Source: Bacteroides sp. (GTDB taxonomy: Bacteria > Bacteroidota > Bacteroidia > Bacteroidales > Bacteroidaceae). From it: a stretch of 64,000 bases of DNA. Below are positions 54,419 to 62,467 of this stretch, in pieces. How positions within the stretch are numbered: position 1 is the stretch's first letter; every line of letters starts with the position of its first letter. The translations under genes were made by a program, and so were the position numbers. The stretch spans positions 34,688 through 98,687 of the forward strand of contig JALCME010000022.1 in the NCBI GenBank assembly GCA_022648295.1, written 5' to 3'. The notes under the pieces are model-generated. The model saw only the letters and a program-made list of their open reading frames with translations. It was not told where the DNA came from and did no database searches.

Positions 54419-54880
54419 ATGAGTGATAAAACAGCTATTGCATTACTAAAAATAGAAGACGACCAAACGTTTATTAGTGCTCCGGAAGGTGTAACAACAT
54501 TGCCTTTCGGATCAAAGAGCCTGTCAAATAAATACTTTATCCATACCCCTCCAAATGAAAATGAAATTGAAATAGTCATTAATTTGGTGGAAGATGCGCT
54601 AATGCCAATAGTGGCAGATATTAAAAAGAAAAATTACCAACTTGTGACGCTAGATAAAAATGCAAAAGATATAGCATTCTATGCCGAAGTAGAAGGAACG
54701 AGCTTGAGTGTAAAAGATGTGGAAGGCATATTTTCAAGAATGGCTGCAATTATCACCGGTAGACCAGCGTCGACTGATCTCTTGCCGGAAGAAAACAGTT
54801 TTATAGCATATGAACTTATACTTAGAGAGGTTATGAATCACTTGGGATTTCACAATATCGTTTTGATTACCTCACAATGA
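54419..54880 (+). CDS. Hypothetical protein coupled to ygiD
   Basis: 153 residues with no domain I recognise. No signal peptide or TM segment. It starts MSDKTAIALLKIEDDQTFIS, with an acidic N-terminal half and an amphipathic C-terminal half (SFIAYELILREVMNHLGFHN). The ATG is 3 bp after the ygiD stop, so it is co-translated and probably acts with the dioxygenase. Its last codons form part of a terminator stem. Confidence 0.75.
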   Translation: MSDKTAIALLKIEDDQTFISAPEGVTTLPFGSKSLSNKYFIHTPPNENEIEIVINLVEDALMPIVADIKKKNYQLVTLDKNAKDIAFYAEVEGTSLSVKDVEGIFSRMAAIITGRPASTDLLPEENSFIAYELILREVMNHLGFHNIVLITSQ

Positions 54881-54897
54881 CACACTTTGTGAGGTAA
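54867..54897. terminator. Terminator overlapping the end of the ygiD-operon gene
   Basis: TTACCTCACAA (54867-54877) pairs perfectly with TTGTGAGGTAA (54887-54897). The left arm encodes the last residues and the stop codon lies in the loop. A short T-run follows at 54909. Confidence 0.7.
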
Positions 54898-54953
54898 GAT
54901 ACGGGAAGTTTTTTAGCCAAATAATGACTGTCATTTTGGAGCCTGGGCAATAA

Positions 54954-55481
54954 TTATTTAGCGACTCCTTTGTGTAGAATAAAGGTGGTAGCACCAATGG
55001 TTATAATGGCACCCTCTTCGATACGAATGCGATCTCTATCCCCTAGAATCTCATTATTTAGAAAAGTACCTGTCAAACTAGGAGCATCACGTAGTGTATA
55101 AATCAACTTGCCTTGTTTATTATGCTTTATATTTATAATACAATGCCTACGGTCCATGCTCATATCAGAAGTTTCAATAGGTGCGTTTATTTCAGTGCCT
55201 ATACATCGTCTACCGATAATATTGTCACCTTCTTGTAAAGGTATTACTTGTTTAAAGCCAAAAACATTTTCTATGACTGTTATATTTCCAAATGCTTCCT
55301 TGAATTCAGAACTGTCGGGGTGTTCTTCTTTTTGAGGTGGACGTACTTTAGTCATACCTAACCGTATGCTAAATTGTTTTCCACAATGATCACATACAAA
55401 AACCAATGATTGGCCTTCGTTGTATTTGGTTTCATCAAATAGCAGATAATTATCGCATTTAGGACATCGAATTCGTTTCAT
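54954..55481 (-). CDS. FHA domain protein with N-terminal zinc ribbon
   Basis: 175 residues. N-terminal MJ0042-like zinc ribbon (CPKC at 5-8, CDHC at about 30-33), followed by an FHA domain from about residue 80 (GDNIIGRR; MSMDRRHCIINI; GTFLNNEIL). FHA domains bind phosphothreonine. It follows the HU/SPOR gene by 2 bp on the same mRNA. No kinase is adjacent. Confidence 0.88.
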   Translation of the reverse strand: MKRIRCPKCDNYLLFDETKYNEGQSLVFVCDHCGKQFSIRLGMTKVRPPQKEEHPDSSEFKEAFGNITVIENVFGFKQVIPLQEGDNIIGRRCIGTEINAPIETSDMSMDRRHCIINIKHNKQGKLIYTLRDAPSLTGTFLNNEILGDRDRIRIEEGAIITIGATTFILHKGVAK

Positions 55482-55483
55482 CT

Positions 55484-56530
55484 TTATTGTTTAAGTATCC
55501 ACGCGTTTTTGTACTTCTCGTTTTGACGCATATCTGATAAAACTTGATATGCTTTGGATTCAGTTTCGTATGAGTTGATGGAAACACGCATTTTGCCTCC
55601 TCCTATAATAGCTTTTGCTGATGAAAAGCCATTCTCATTTAATTGAGCAGCCATATGCTGGGCATCTTTTTCTGTTCCTAGACTAGCAATGATAATATGG
55701 TAAGGTTTACTGATAGATGGTATTACTTTTACTGCATTAACTTTTACCTTCGTCACAGCGGCTGATTTTACTGCAACTTTTGGAGTAATAGCTTTTTCTT
55801 TAGTTGTATTTTTTTTAATAGCAGAAGTGGAATTGTTTATGGTGGGTGTTTCTTTTATTATAACGGGATTAAATACTAATGATTGTTTTTCTATTTTTTC
55901 AAAAAGTTCTTCAGGAAGTAGTTTGGCATAATTTTCTTTCATTACTTCAGTATTCTGTATTGGAGTAGAAAAGAAAATGGATAATATAATTATTGCAGCA
56001 ATAGCAGCTGTTTTTGCTAAATAGCCTGAATATAATTTAATAGTAGTTTGCTTATTTGTTGTTGGAGCTGGGAATGGAATGTTTTTGGGGTTCTTTTCTT
56101 CTTTTATAGCAGATAATTCCTTCATTACAAACATGTCCAAGCCATATAAAAATGGCGTTGTTATTTTATCGTCATAAGGAATGAAATTATATTTATTATC
56201 GATAGTGTAGTGTAATTCACCAATATTAGGCAGCTCTATCTTTCCATTCTCCTGTAAAATTGCACTTATTTCCTTAACTTGATGTTCTACCATTTTGGTT
56301 GCATCAGAAAAATTAGTGCCATATACAGTCATATATGATTGGACAATCAAACCATCATTCATTTTCAACTGGGGATTAAAGCCAATTACACGGGTAGGAG
56401 GAAGAAATATATTTTCTTCCTTAATATGTGTTGTAGGGACATAATGAGCTACAAATCCTCCTAAGCCGGGAATAATGACGCAATCATTCTCCAATAATAA
56501 TGCTTCTATGTGCTGTGCTAATTCTATCAT
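55484..56530 (-). CDS. HU-CCDC81 and SPOR domain membrane protein
   Basis: 348 residues. Two N-terminal HU-like CCDC81 domains (IEALLLENDCVIIPGLGGFV; VEHQVKEISAILQENGKIEL), one TM helix about 172-192 (AKTAAIAAIIILSIFFST), a Lys-rich linker, and a C-terminal SPOR domain (YHIIIASLGTEKDAQHMAAQ) that binds denuded peptidoglycan. Probably an inner-membrane protein acting at the division site. An exact minus-strand -7 box (TAATTTTG, 56542-56535) lies only 5 bp before the ATG, so the mRNA could be leaderless if that promoter is real. Confidence 0.88.
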   Translation of the reverse strand: MIELAQHIEALLLENDCVIIPGLGGFVAHYVPTTHIKEENIFLPPTRVIGFNPQLKMNDGLIVQSYMTVYGTNFSDATKMVEHQVKEISAILQENGKIELPNIGELHYTIDNKYNFIPYDDKITTPFLYGLDMFVMKELSAIKEEKNPKNIPFPAPTTNKQTTIKLYSGYLAKTAAIAAIIILSIFFSTPIQNTEVMKENYAKLLPEELFEKIEKQSLVFNPVIIKETPTINNSTSAIKKNTTKEKAITPKVAVKSAAVTKVKVNAVKVIPSISKPYHIIIASLGTEKDAQHMAAQLNENGFSSAKAIIGGGKMRVSINSYETESKAYQVLSDMRQNEKYKNAWILKQ

Positions 56531-56613
56531 AATGCAAAATTAATGTAATAATCGAATATTTACCCTTCCAAGTTCTGTTTTCTTTTCAACAAATTATAAA
56601 CATGCAATTCTTC

Positions 56614-56640
56614 GGCCCACAATTGTGGGCCCACAGTTGT
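56614..56640. repeat. Perfect 18-bp palindrome and overlapping 13-bp direct repeat
   Basis: GGCCCACAATTGTGGGCC (56614-56631) equals its own reverse complement. GGCCCACAATTGT (56614-56626) recurs as GGCCCACAGTTGT (56628-56640). Very GC-rich for this AT-rich 394-bp gap (56531-56924) between the HU/SPOR gene and rfbC. Likely protein-binding site. Confidence 0.6.
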
Positions 56641-56708
56641 AAAACGGAGTTTTCTCTTATGTATTATGATGTTTTTCCATTAGGATCGTAGTATATAAAC
56701 AGAGAAGA

Positions 56709-56746
56709 GTCTTGTTATTAAAAGTGGCACTTTTATATGGCAAGAC
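56709..56746. repeat. 38-bp imperfect palindrome upstream of rfbC
   Basis: GTCTTG (56709-56714) and CAAGAC (56741-56746) enclose a perfect core AAAAGTG-G-CACTTTT. The two halves match at nearly every position. It lies about 50 bp before the rfbC -7 box, so it is an operator or activator-site candidate. Confidence 0.5.
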
Positions 56747-56793
56747 AGAAAAACTCTACTTAAATCAATATCTGATATATTAGAAAAATTTTC

Positions 56794-56801
56794 TACTTTT
56801 G
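56794..56801 (+). promoter_or_regulatory. -7 box of the rfbC-ugd operon
   Basis: TACTTTTG fits TAnnTTTG. Transcription would start near 56808 and give an approximately 117-nt AT-rich leader before the rfbC ATG at 56925. Confidence 0.5.
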
Positions 56802-56924
56802 CACATATTTATTATATTCCATGTTTATTGAGGGGTGGAACTATTTCGAGACTTGTTGCAGAAAGGAAAATATACGCATATTATTATATAATATATTAAT
56901 CATATACGAAATATTATAATTAAG

Positions 56925-57473
56925 ATGAATTATATACAGACAGAGGTAAATGGCGTTTGGGTAATAGAGCCAAAGGTGTTTTGTGACGAACGGGGATACT
57001 TTATGGAAGCGTTCAAAGAAGAGGAATTTAATGCCAACATAGGTGATGTCCATTTTGTTCAAGATAATGAATCGAAATCTTCATTCGGAGTATTACGTGG
57101 TTTACATTATCAACGAGGGGAGTACAGTCAATCCAAATTGGTGAGAGTCATAAAGGGAAGGGTACTGGATGTCGCTGTTGATTTGCGTCAGTCTTCTTCA
57201 ACTTTTGGTAAGTATGTTAGTGTTGAGTTAAGCGAAGATAATAAACGCCAGTTTTTTATTTCTCGTGGATTTGCCCATGGTTTCTTAGTCTTAAGTGACG
57301 AAGCGGTCTTTACGTATAAAGTAGATAATGCTTATGCTCCGCAGGCTGAAGCGTCGATTTGTTATGATGATGAGATGATAGCAATTAATTGGCCAATTGC
57401 AAAAGAACAGCTAGTATTATCAAACAAAGATAAAAAGGCCGTGTTATTTAAAGATGCAGAATATTTTGAATAG
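56925..57473 (+). CDS. rfbC: dTDP-4-dehydrorhamnose 3,5-epimerase
   Basis: 182 residues, full length RmlC cupin. FGVLRGLHYQRG contains the catalytic His, LVRVIKGRVLDVAVDLRQSS the cupin core, and VDNAYAPQAEASICYDDEMI the C-terminal motif with Tyr. It epimerises dTDP-4-keto-6-deoxyglucose on the way to dTDP-L-rhamnose. The rfbA, rfbB and rfbD partners are not adjacent; instead ugd follows after 3 bp. Confidence 0.95.
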   Translation: MNYIQTEVNGVWVIEPKVFCDERGYFMEAFKEEEFNANIGDVHFVQDNESKSSFGVLRGLHYQRGEYSQSKLVRVIKGRVLDVAVDLRQSSSTFGKYVSVELSEDNKRQFFISRGFAHGFLVLSDEAVFTYKVDNAYAPQAEASICYDDEMIAINWPIAKEQLVLSNKDKKAVLFKDAEYFE

Positions 57474-57476
57474 AGT

Positions 57477-58790
57477 ATGAAAATAGCTATTGTAGGTACA
57501 GGATATGTAGGGCTAGTTACAGGGACTTGTTTTGCAGAGATTGGAGTCAATGTTGTTTGTGTAGATACAAATAAAGAGAAAATTGAGGCTCTGAAAAGCA
57601 GGATTATGCCTATTTTTGAAAATGGGCTAGAAGAAATGGTGAACAAAAACGTAAAAGCTGGACGCTTACATTTTACTACTTCGTTGGAGGAATGCTTAAA
57701 TGAAGTAGAAGTTGTGTTTAGTGCAGTTGGCACTCCACCGGATGAAGATGGGAGTGCGGATCTAAGCTATGTGCTTGAAGTAGCAAGAACGATTGGTAAG
57801 AATATGAAAAAGTATGTACTTGTAGTTACCAAGAGTACGGTACCGGTAGGGACTGCTCAAAAAGTACGTGCTACGATTCAGGAAGAATTAGATAGGCGTA
57901 AAATTAGTTTGCCTTTTGATGTGGCCTCTAATCCTGAATTTTTGAAGGAAGGAAATGCTATTAATGATTTTATGAGCCCCGATAGAGTGGTGGTTGGAGT
58001 GGACTCTGAACGTGCTGAAAAGTTGATGAGTAAGCTTTATAAACCCTTCTTTTTAAATAATTTCCGAGTAATATTCATGGATATACCATCTGCGGAAATG
58101 ACCAAGTATGCTGCTAATTCAATGCTAGCCACGCGCATTAGTTTTATGAATGATATTGCGAATCTTTGTGAATTGGTGGGAGCTGATGTAAACATGGTTA
58201 GAAACGGAATAGGGTCTGATACTCGCATCGGAAGGAAATTCTTGTATCCAGGCATAGGTTATGGAGGATCTTGTTTCCCGAAAGATGTAAAGGCTCTAAT
58301 AAAAACTGCGGAACAAAAGGGGTATCCTATGCGTGTATTGCATGCTGTTGAAGAAGTAAATGAGAGCCAAAAAGGCATTTTATTTGATAAATTGAGTAAA
58401 CATTTTAATAATAATCTTGAAGGAAAAACTGTTTCATTATGGGGACTATCTTTTAAACCGGAGACTGATGATATGAGAGAAGCACCAGCCTTAATTTTAA
58501 TAGATAGACTTTTAAAAGCAGGATGTAAAGTGAGGGCGTATGATCCGGCTGCAATGAAAGAGTGTCGTAGGCGTATTGGAGAGGGTATATATTATGCTAA
58601 AGATATGTATGATGCTGCTTTAGATGCGGATGCACTAATGCTATTGACGGAATGGAAAGAGTTTCGGATGCCTTCTTGGGCTGTCATAAAAAAAACAATG
58701 CAACAGACTGTTATATTGGATGGACGTAATATATATGAGAAACAGGAAATGGAAGATCTGGGATTTGTATATTATTGCATTGGAAAATAA
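57477..58790 (+). CDS. ugd: UDP-glucose 6-dehydrogenase
   Basis: 437 residues. N-terminal Rossmann motif IAIVGTGYVGLVTGTCFAEI, catalytic Cys in GYGGSCFPKDVKAL (about residue 260), and SLWGLSFKPETDDMREAPAL of the C-terminal domain. It oxidises UDP-glucose to UDP-glucuronate with two NAD+, feeding capsule or O-antigen-type glycans. 3 bp after rfbC and 15 bp before the DUF4738 lipoprotein gene. Confidence 0.96.
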   Translation: MKIAIVGTGYVGLVTGTCFAEIGVNVVCVDTNKEKIEALKSRIMPIFENGLEEMVNKNVKAGRLHFTTSLEECLNEVEVVFSAVGTPPDEDGSADLSYVLEVARTIGKNMKKYVLVVTKSTVPVGTAQKVRATIQEELDRRKISLPFDVASNPEFLKEGNAINDFMSPDRVVVGVDSERAEKLMSKLYKPFFLNNFRVIFMDIPSAEMTKYAANSMLATRISFMNDIANLCELVGADVNMVRNGIGSDTRIGRKFLYPGIGYGGSCFPKDVKALIKTAEQKGYPMRVLHAVEEVNESQKGILFDKLSKHFNNNLEGKTVSLWGLSFKPETDDMREAPALILIDRLLKAGCKVRAYDPAAMKECRRRIGEGIYYAKDMYDAALDADALMLLTEWKEFRMPSWAVIKKTMQQTVILDGRNIYEKQEMEDLGFVYYCIGK

Positions 58791-58805
58791 CTAAAAGCAA
58801 AAAAA

Positions 58806-59606
58806 ATGATTAAGTGGAGTGCGGTTCTGTTTGTGTTAGGGGCTTCATTTCTAATATCGTGTAGCGGAAATAAAGAACAATACACTTCTAAAGAAGATGT
58901 TATTGCTAAAGAAATGCTGCAGGGCATTTGGGTAGATGATGAAACTGAGATGCCTTTAATTCGTATTAAAGGTGATACAATATATTATACCGATTCCCAA
59001 AATATGCCTACGTATTTTAAAATAATTAAGGATACGGTTTATGTTTATGGAAGTGTTACCTCTGCTTATAAGATAGATAAACAAACTGAATTTGATTTTT
59101 GGTTTCATTCGATATCCGATGAAATAATAAAACTACATAAATCGGATAATCCAGTGGACAATCTCTCTTTCGGAAATCAAAATACGCAAATAGCTTCAGC
59201 CACTAAAAGTGTGATGCAAAAAGACAGTATTGTGATGTATAATGGCATTCGTTACAGAGGCTATGTATACATAAATCCTTCAAAAATAAAGGTTATTAGG
59301 ACATCTTATACTGAGGATGGAATTAGCGTAGATAATATCTATTTTGATAATATCATTCATATTTGTGTGTATAAAGGTAAAGAACTTCTTTACGGAAAGG
59401 ATATAAAGAAACAGATGTTTTCAAATCAATTTCCTGATTCTTTCTTGAACCAAGCCATTTTATATGATATGAGATTTATGGGGGTTGATGCTCGGGGATA
59501 TCATTATCAAGCTACTCTAAACGTCCCCGAAAGTTCTATATCTGGTTTAGCAAATTTAACCATTACCATGAATAAACAATTGATTATAAGCAAGGTAGAA
59601 AACTAA
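58806..59606 (+). CDS. DUF4738-like lipoprotein
   Basis: 266 residues. Lipoprotein signal ending GASFLISCSGNKE (Cys about residue 19). The first part (MLQGIWVDDETEMPLIRIKG) looks like a small beta-barrel or lipocalin-like module. The second half (IVMYNGIRYRGYVYINPSK) resembles DUF4738. The function is unknown. It is the last gene of the rfbC-ugd transcript; its final codons form a terminator stem. Confidence 0.7.
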   Translation: MIKWSAVLFVLGASFLISCSGNKEQYTSKEDVIAKEMLQGIWVDDETEMPLIRIKGDTIYYTDSQNMPTYFKIIKDTVYVYGSVTSAYKIDKQTEFDFWFHSISDEIIKLHKSDNPVDNLSFGNQNTQIASATKSVMQKDSIVMYNGIRYRGYVYINPSKIKVIRTSYTEDGISVDNIYFDNIIHICVYKGKELLYGKDIKKQMFSNQFPDSFLNQAILYDMRFMGVDARGYHYQATLNVPESSISGLANLTITMNKQLIISKVEN

Positions 59607-59618
59607 CCTTGCTTTTTT
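59590..59618 (+). terminator. Terminator overlapping the lipoprotein stop codon
   Basis: GCAAGGT (59590-59596) pairs with ACCTTGC (59606-59612), followed by six T (59613-59618). The stem contains the last codons of the lipoprotein gene and the T-run reaches the stop codon of the convergent helicase. Confidence 0.82.
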
Positions 59619-60864
59619 AGTGCGTAGCAGTTGTTCTATTTTTCTTTCTGTTTGCGTGTTTATCTTTTCTGAAATGCTTTCCGTTCTCTCTTGATTTAGT
59701 TCCTCTTCTTTTAGGGGCATATTCAGGAGAACTACCTAATTCAATAGGTATAGGTATTTTATAAATATCCTTAGTCAGAAAGTTTTCTATACTATTAAAT
59801 TTTGATTGTTCTTTTTCATTAACAAAAGTTATGGCGACACCGTCGTTATTTGCACGCGCCGTACGGCCTATACGATGCACATAATCTTCACTATCGTGTG
59901 GAACGTCATAGTTGATAACTAAGCGAATGTCATCTATATCAATCCCCCTTGATACAATATCCGTAGCAACCAAAATGTTGATTCTTCCTGCTTTAAATTC
60001 GTGCATAACAGAATCACGTTGGCTCTGTTCAAGGTCGGAATGCATTTCTCCCACGTTCAAATGCATCATCTTTAAAGCTTTGGTGACTTCCTTAACTTTT
60101 ATTTTGGAAGAAGCAAAGACAATAACGCGTTCTGGAGTTTGTTCTGCGAACAAGTTACGTATAATCCCTAGTTTTTGATTCTCATAGCAAATATATGCTG
60201 CTTGTACTATTTTATCGGCAGGTTTGGAGACTGCAAGTTTTACTTCAGCAGGGTTATTTAAAATATTTTTTGCCATTTGCTGTATTTTAATAGGCATAGT
60301 GGCAGAAAACATGATTGTCTGTCTTTTCTTAGGTAGTGCTTTTACAATTTGCATAATGTCATCATAAAATCCCATGTCCAACATGCGATCAGCTTCGTCT
60401 AATATAAAATATGAAACGCGGGAAAGATCAACATATCCTAGGCTAAGATGCGCTATTAATCGTCCAGGAGTGGCAATTACTACATCTGCTCCTAAAGCCA
60501 GACTCTTCTTTTGTTGCTCAAAAAGTATTCCATCATTACCTCCATATATCGCAACGCTTGAGACCGGTAGAAAATAAGAAAAGCCTTCCATTTGTTGATC
60601 TATTTGTTGTACCAATTCACGGGTTGGAGCCATGACTATACAATTTATTGCATCTTCAGGATGTTCCTTTTCCGATAGTTTATTTAAAATAGGTAATATA
60701 TAAGCTGCTGTTTTTCCTGTTCCGGTTTGGGCTACAGCTATCAAATCACGACCTTCAAGTATAATAGGAATAGACTCTTCTTGTATAGGTGTACACTCTT
60801 CAAAGTGCATGGAATCCAGTGCTTCAAGTACACTGTCATTCAATTGTAGTTCGGAAAACTTCAT
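59617..60864 (-). CDS. DEAD-box RNA helicase (RhlE-like)
   Basis: 415 residues. All core motifs are present: Q motif (FEECTPIQEESIP), I (AQTGTGKTAAY), Ia (PTRELVQQ), II (LDEADRML), III (SAT), V (VATDIVSRGIDID), VI (HRIGRTAR). A short basic tail (KHFRKDKHANRKKNRT) follows. An ATP-dependent RNA unwinder, probably in ribosome assembly or mRNA decay; Bacteroidota carry several paralogues, so no exact name is given. Minus-strand TATCTTTG (60890-60883) is its -7 box. Confidence 0.95.
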   Translation of the reverse strand: MKFSELQLNDSVLEALDSMHFEECTPIQEESIPIILEGRDLIAVAQTGTGKTAAYILPILNKLSEKEHPEDAINCIVMAPTRELVQQIDQQMEGFSYFLPVSSVAIYGGNDGILFEQQKKSLALGADVVIATPGRLIAHLSLGYVDLSRVSYFILDEADRMLDMGFYDDIMQIVKALPKKRQTIMFSATMPIKIQQMAKNILNNPAEVKLAVSKPADKIVQAAYICYENQKLGIIRNLFAEQTPERVIVFASSKIKVKEVTKALKMMHLNVGEMHSDLEQSQRDSVMHEFKAGRINILVATDIVSRGIDIDDIRLVINYDVPHDSEDYVHRIGRTARANNDGVAITFVNEKEQSKFNSIENFLTKDIYKIPIPIELGSSPEYAPKRRGTKSRENGKHFRKDKHANRKKNRTTATH

Positions 60865-60882
60865 GTTTCTTATATTTGCCTA

Positions 60883-60890
60883 CAAAGATA
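60883..60890 (-). promoter_or_regulatory. -7 box of the helicase gene
   Basis: Minus-strand TATCTTTG, exact TAnnTTTG, 18 bp before the ATG; no good -33 at the usual spacing. Confidence 0.5.
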
Positions 60891-60918
60891 GAAAAATAAA
60901 TCAAAGTTGCTAAATATG

Positions 60919-62136
60919 CTATTCGATATAAGAGTCTTTAAATCCCAAGAAATATAATACTCCATCCAACCCAATTGTATTAATGGATTGTTTCGCATTG
61001 GCTACAACCTTTGGTTTTGCATGAAATGCTATACCTAGTCCAGCAATTCCCAACATAGGTAAATCATTTGCTCCATCACCCACTGCAATAGTTTGAGCAA
61101 TATCTACTTTTTCTACTTGGGCAATAAGACGAAGGAGTTCTGCTTTTCGTTTTCCGTCAACGACATCTCCTATATATCGGCCGGTAAGTTTTCCATCAAT
61201 TATTTCTAATTCATTGGCATATACATAATCAATGCCATATTTCTTCTGTAGATATTCACCAAAATATGTAAAGCCTCCAGAAAGAATAGCTATCTTGTAA
61301 CCATATTTTTTTAATACATACATTAATCGATCAACGCCTTCTGTTATAGGAAGTTTCTCTGCAATATTTTGTAATACCGACTCATCTAATCCCTTCAATA
61401 AAGCAACTCGTTCACGAAAGCTTTCGGTAAAGTCTATTTCACCACGCATTGCCCGTTCGGTTATAAGTTTCACTTGCTCACCTACACCAGCGCATTTTGC
61501 CAATTCGTCAATAACTTCTGTTTCTATCAAAGTAGAATCCATATCAAAACAAATTAGACGTCGCATCCGGCGGTACATGTTATCCAATTGAAAAGAAAAA
61601 TCCATTTCTAAATCACTAGCTAACTGCATTAATTGTTCTTGCATTACAATTCTATCTTTAGGAGTGCCTCGAACTGAAAACTCAATGCATGCTTTTGTAC
61701 GGGCGTTGGATTCATTTAATGGAATGCGTCCCGTTAAACGTTTAATAGCATCTATATTCATACCTTGGTCTGCAAGAATACGAGTGGCTGCTGCTAGCTG
61801 TTTAGCAGATAACTTACGACCTAATAATGTCAAGATATAGCGGTTCTTTCCCTGCATGCTTACCCAATCGTCATATTCCTTTGATGTTATAGGATAAAAG
61901 CGAATTGTAATTCCTAGAGAGGATGCTTTAAACAACAGCTCTTTCATTATAAAACCAGAATATTGTTCGTTTGTTTTGCATAAGATACCCAATGACAGTG
62001 TATTATGAATGTCTGCTTGGCCTATATCCAATATGGTCGTATCATAATTAGCTAGAATTTCAGTAACTGTGGCCGTTAACCCTGGACGATCTTCGCCAGT
62101 TATGCGGATTAAGATAAGTTCTGTTGATAATTGCAT
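60919..62136 (-). CDS. serB: Phosphoserine phosphatase with N-terminal ACT region
   Basis: 405 residues from the ATG at 62136 (MQLSTELILIRITGEDRPGL). An extension to 62199 would start upstream of the promoter box and is rejected. The N-terminal ~180 residues contain ACT-like folds (GEDRPGLTATVTEIL; YILTLLGRKLSAKQL). The HAD phosphatase domain begins with CFDMDSTLIETEVIDELAK (nucleophile DxD), continues with ILSGGFTYFGEYLQKKYGI and ends with AVGDGANDLPMLGIAGLGIA. It makes L-serine from phosphoserine. Length and layout match the long SerB form. Confidence 0.95.
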   Translation of the reverse strand: MQLSTELILIRITGEDRPGLTATVTEILANYDTTILDIGQADIHNTLSLGILCKTNEQYSGFIMKELLFKASSLGITIRFYPITSKEYDDWVSMQGKNRYILTLLGRKLSAKQLAAATRILADQGMNIDAIKRLTGRIPLNESNARTKACIEFSVRGTPKDRIVMQEQLMQLASDLEMDFSFQLDNMYRRMRRLICFDMDSTLIETEVIDELAKCAGVGEQVKLITERAMRGEIDFTESFRERVALLKGLDESVLQNIAEKLPITEGVDRLMYVLKKYGYKIAILSGGFTYFGEYLQKKYGIDYVYANELEIIDGKLTGRYIGDVVDGKRKAELLRLIAQVEKVDIAQTIAVGDGANDLPMLGIAGLGIAFHAKPKVVANAKQSINTIGLDGVLYFLGFKDSYIE

Positions 62137-62170
62137 ATATTTATACCTTCTATTAAAGAATAACGTGATG

Positions 62171-62178
62171 CAAAAGTA
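62171..62178 (-). promoter_or_regulatory. -7 box of serB; decides its start
   Basis: Minus-strand TACTTTTG fits TAnnTTTG and lies 34 bp before the ATG at 62136. This makes the in-frame upstream start at 62199 impossible for this transcript. Confidence 0.55.
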
Positions 62179-62317
62179 GGGAATTTTCCTTCTAACCATG
62201 CTAAATATGGCGAAAAATATGTATTAATATCATATTACGTGGTATTAGGAATTTATGGCAATATCTTTACTCCTTTAAGTCTGTATATGAATTACATAAC
62301 ATAAATTATTAGCCATA

Positions 62318-62350
62318 TTGTTGATTTTCAGTATTAATATAGTATCTTTG
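62318..62350 (+). promoter_or_regulatory. Promoter of the thioredoxin-fold gene; remaining intergenic region
   Basis: TTG at 62318-62323 and TATCTTTG (62343-62350) with a 19-bp spacer form a good promoter. A leader of about 110 nt follows. The rest of the 331-bp gap 62137-62467 holds the serB promoter and nothing else I can see. Confidence 0.6.
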
Positions 62351-62467
62351 CCGAGATTTTTGTTTAAATCAAGAAAGAATGTTCGCTTTTGCATTCATTT
62401 TATTAGATGGCAATATTGTCTGAATAAGATGTTGTAAATCGACAAGTATTAACTAAAACCGAATTAC

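Noticed and set aside
56709..56746. Invertible capsule promoter
   Set aside because: The two arms are almost adjacent, leaving no promoter-sized segment between them to invert, and the -7 box lies outside.
62137..62199. Longer serB start
   Set aside because: It is upstream of an exact -7 box and adds a non-family leader.
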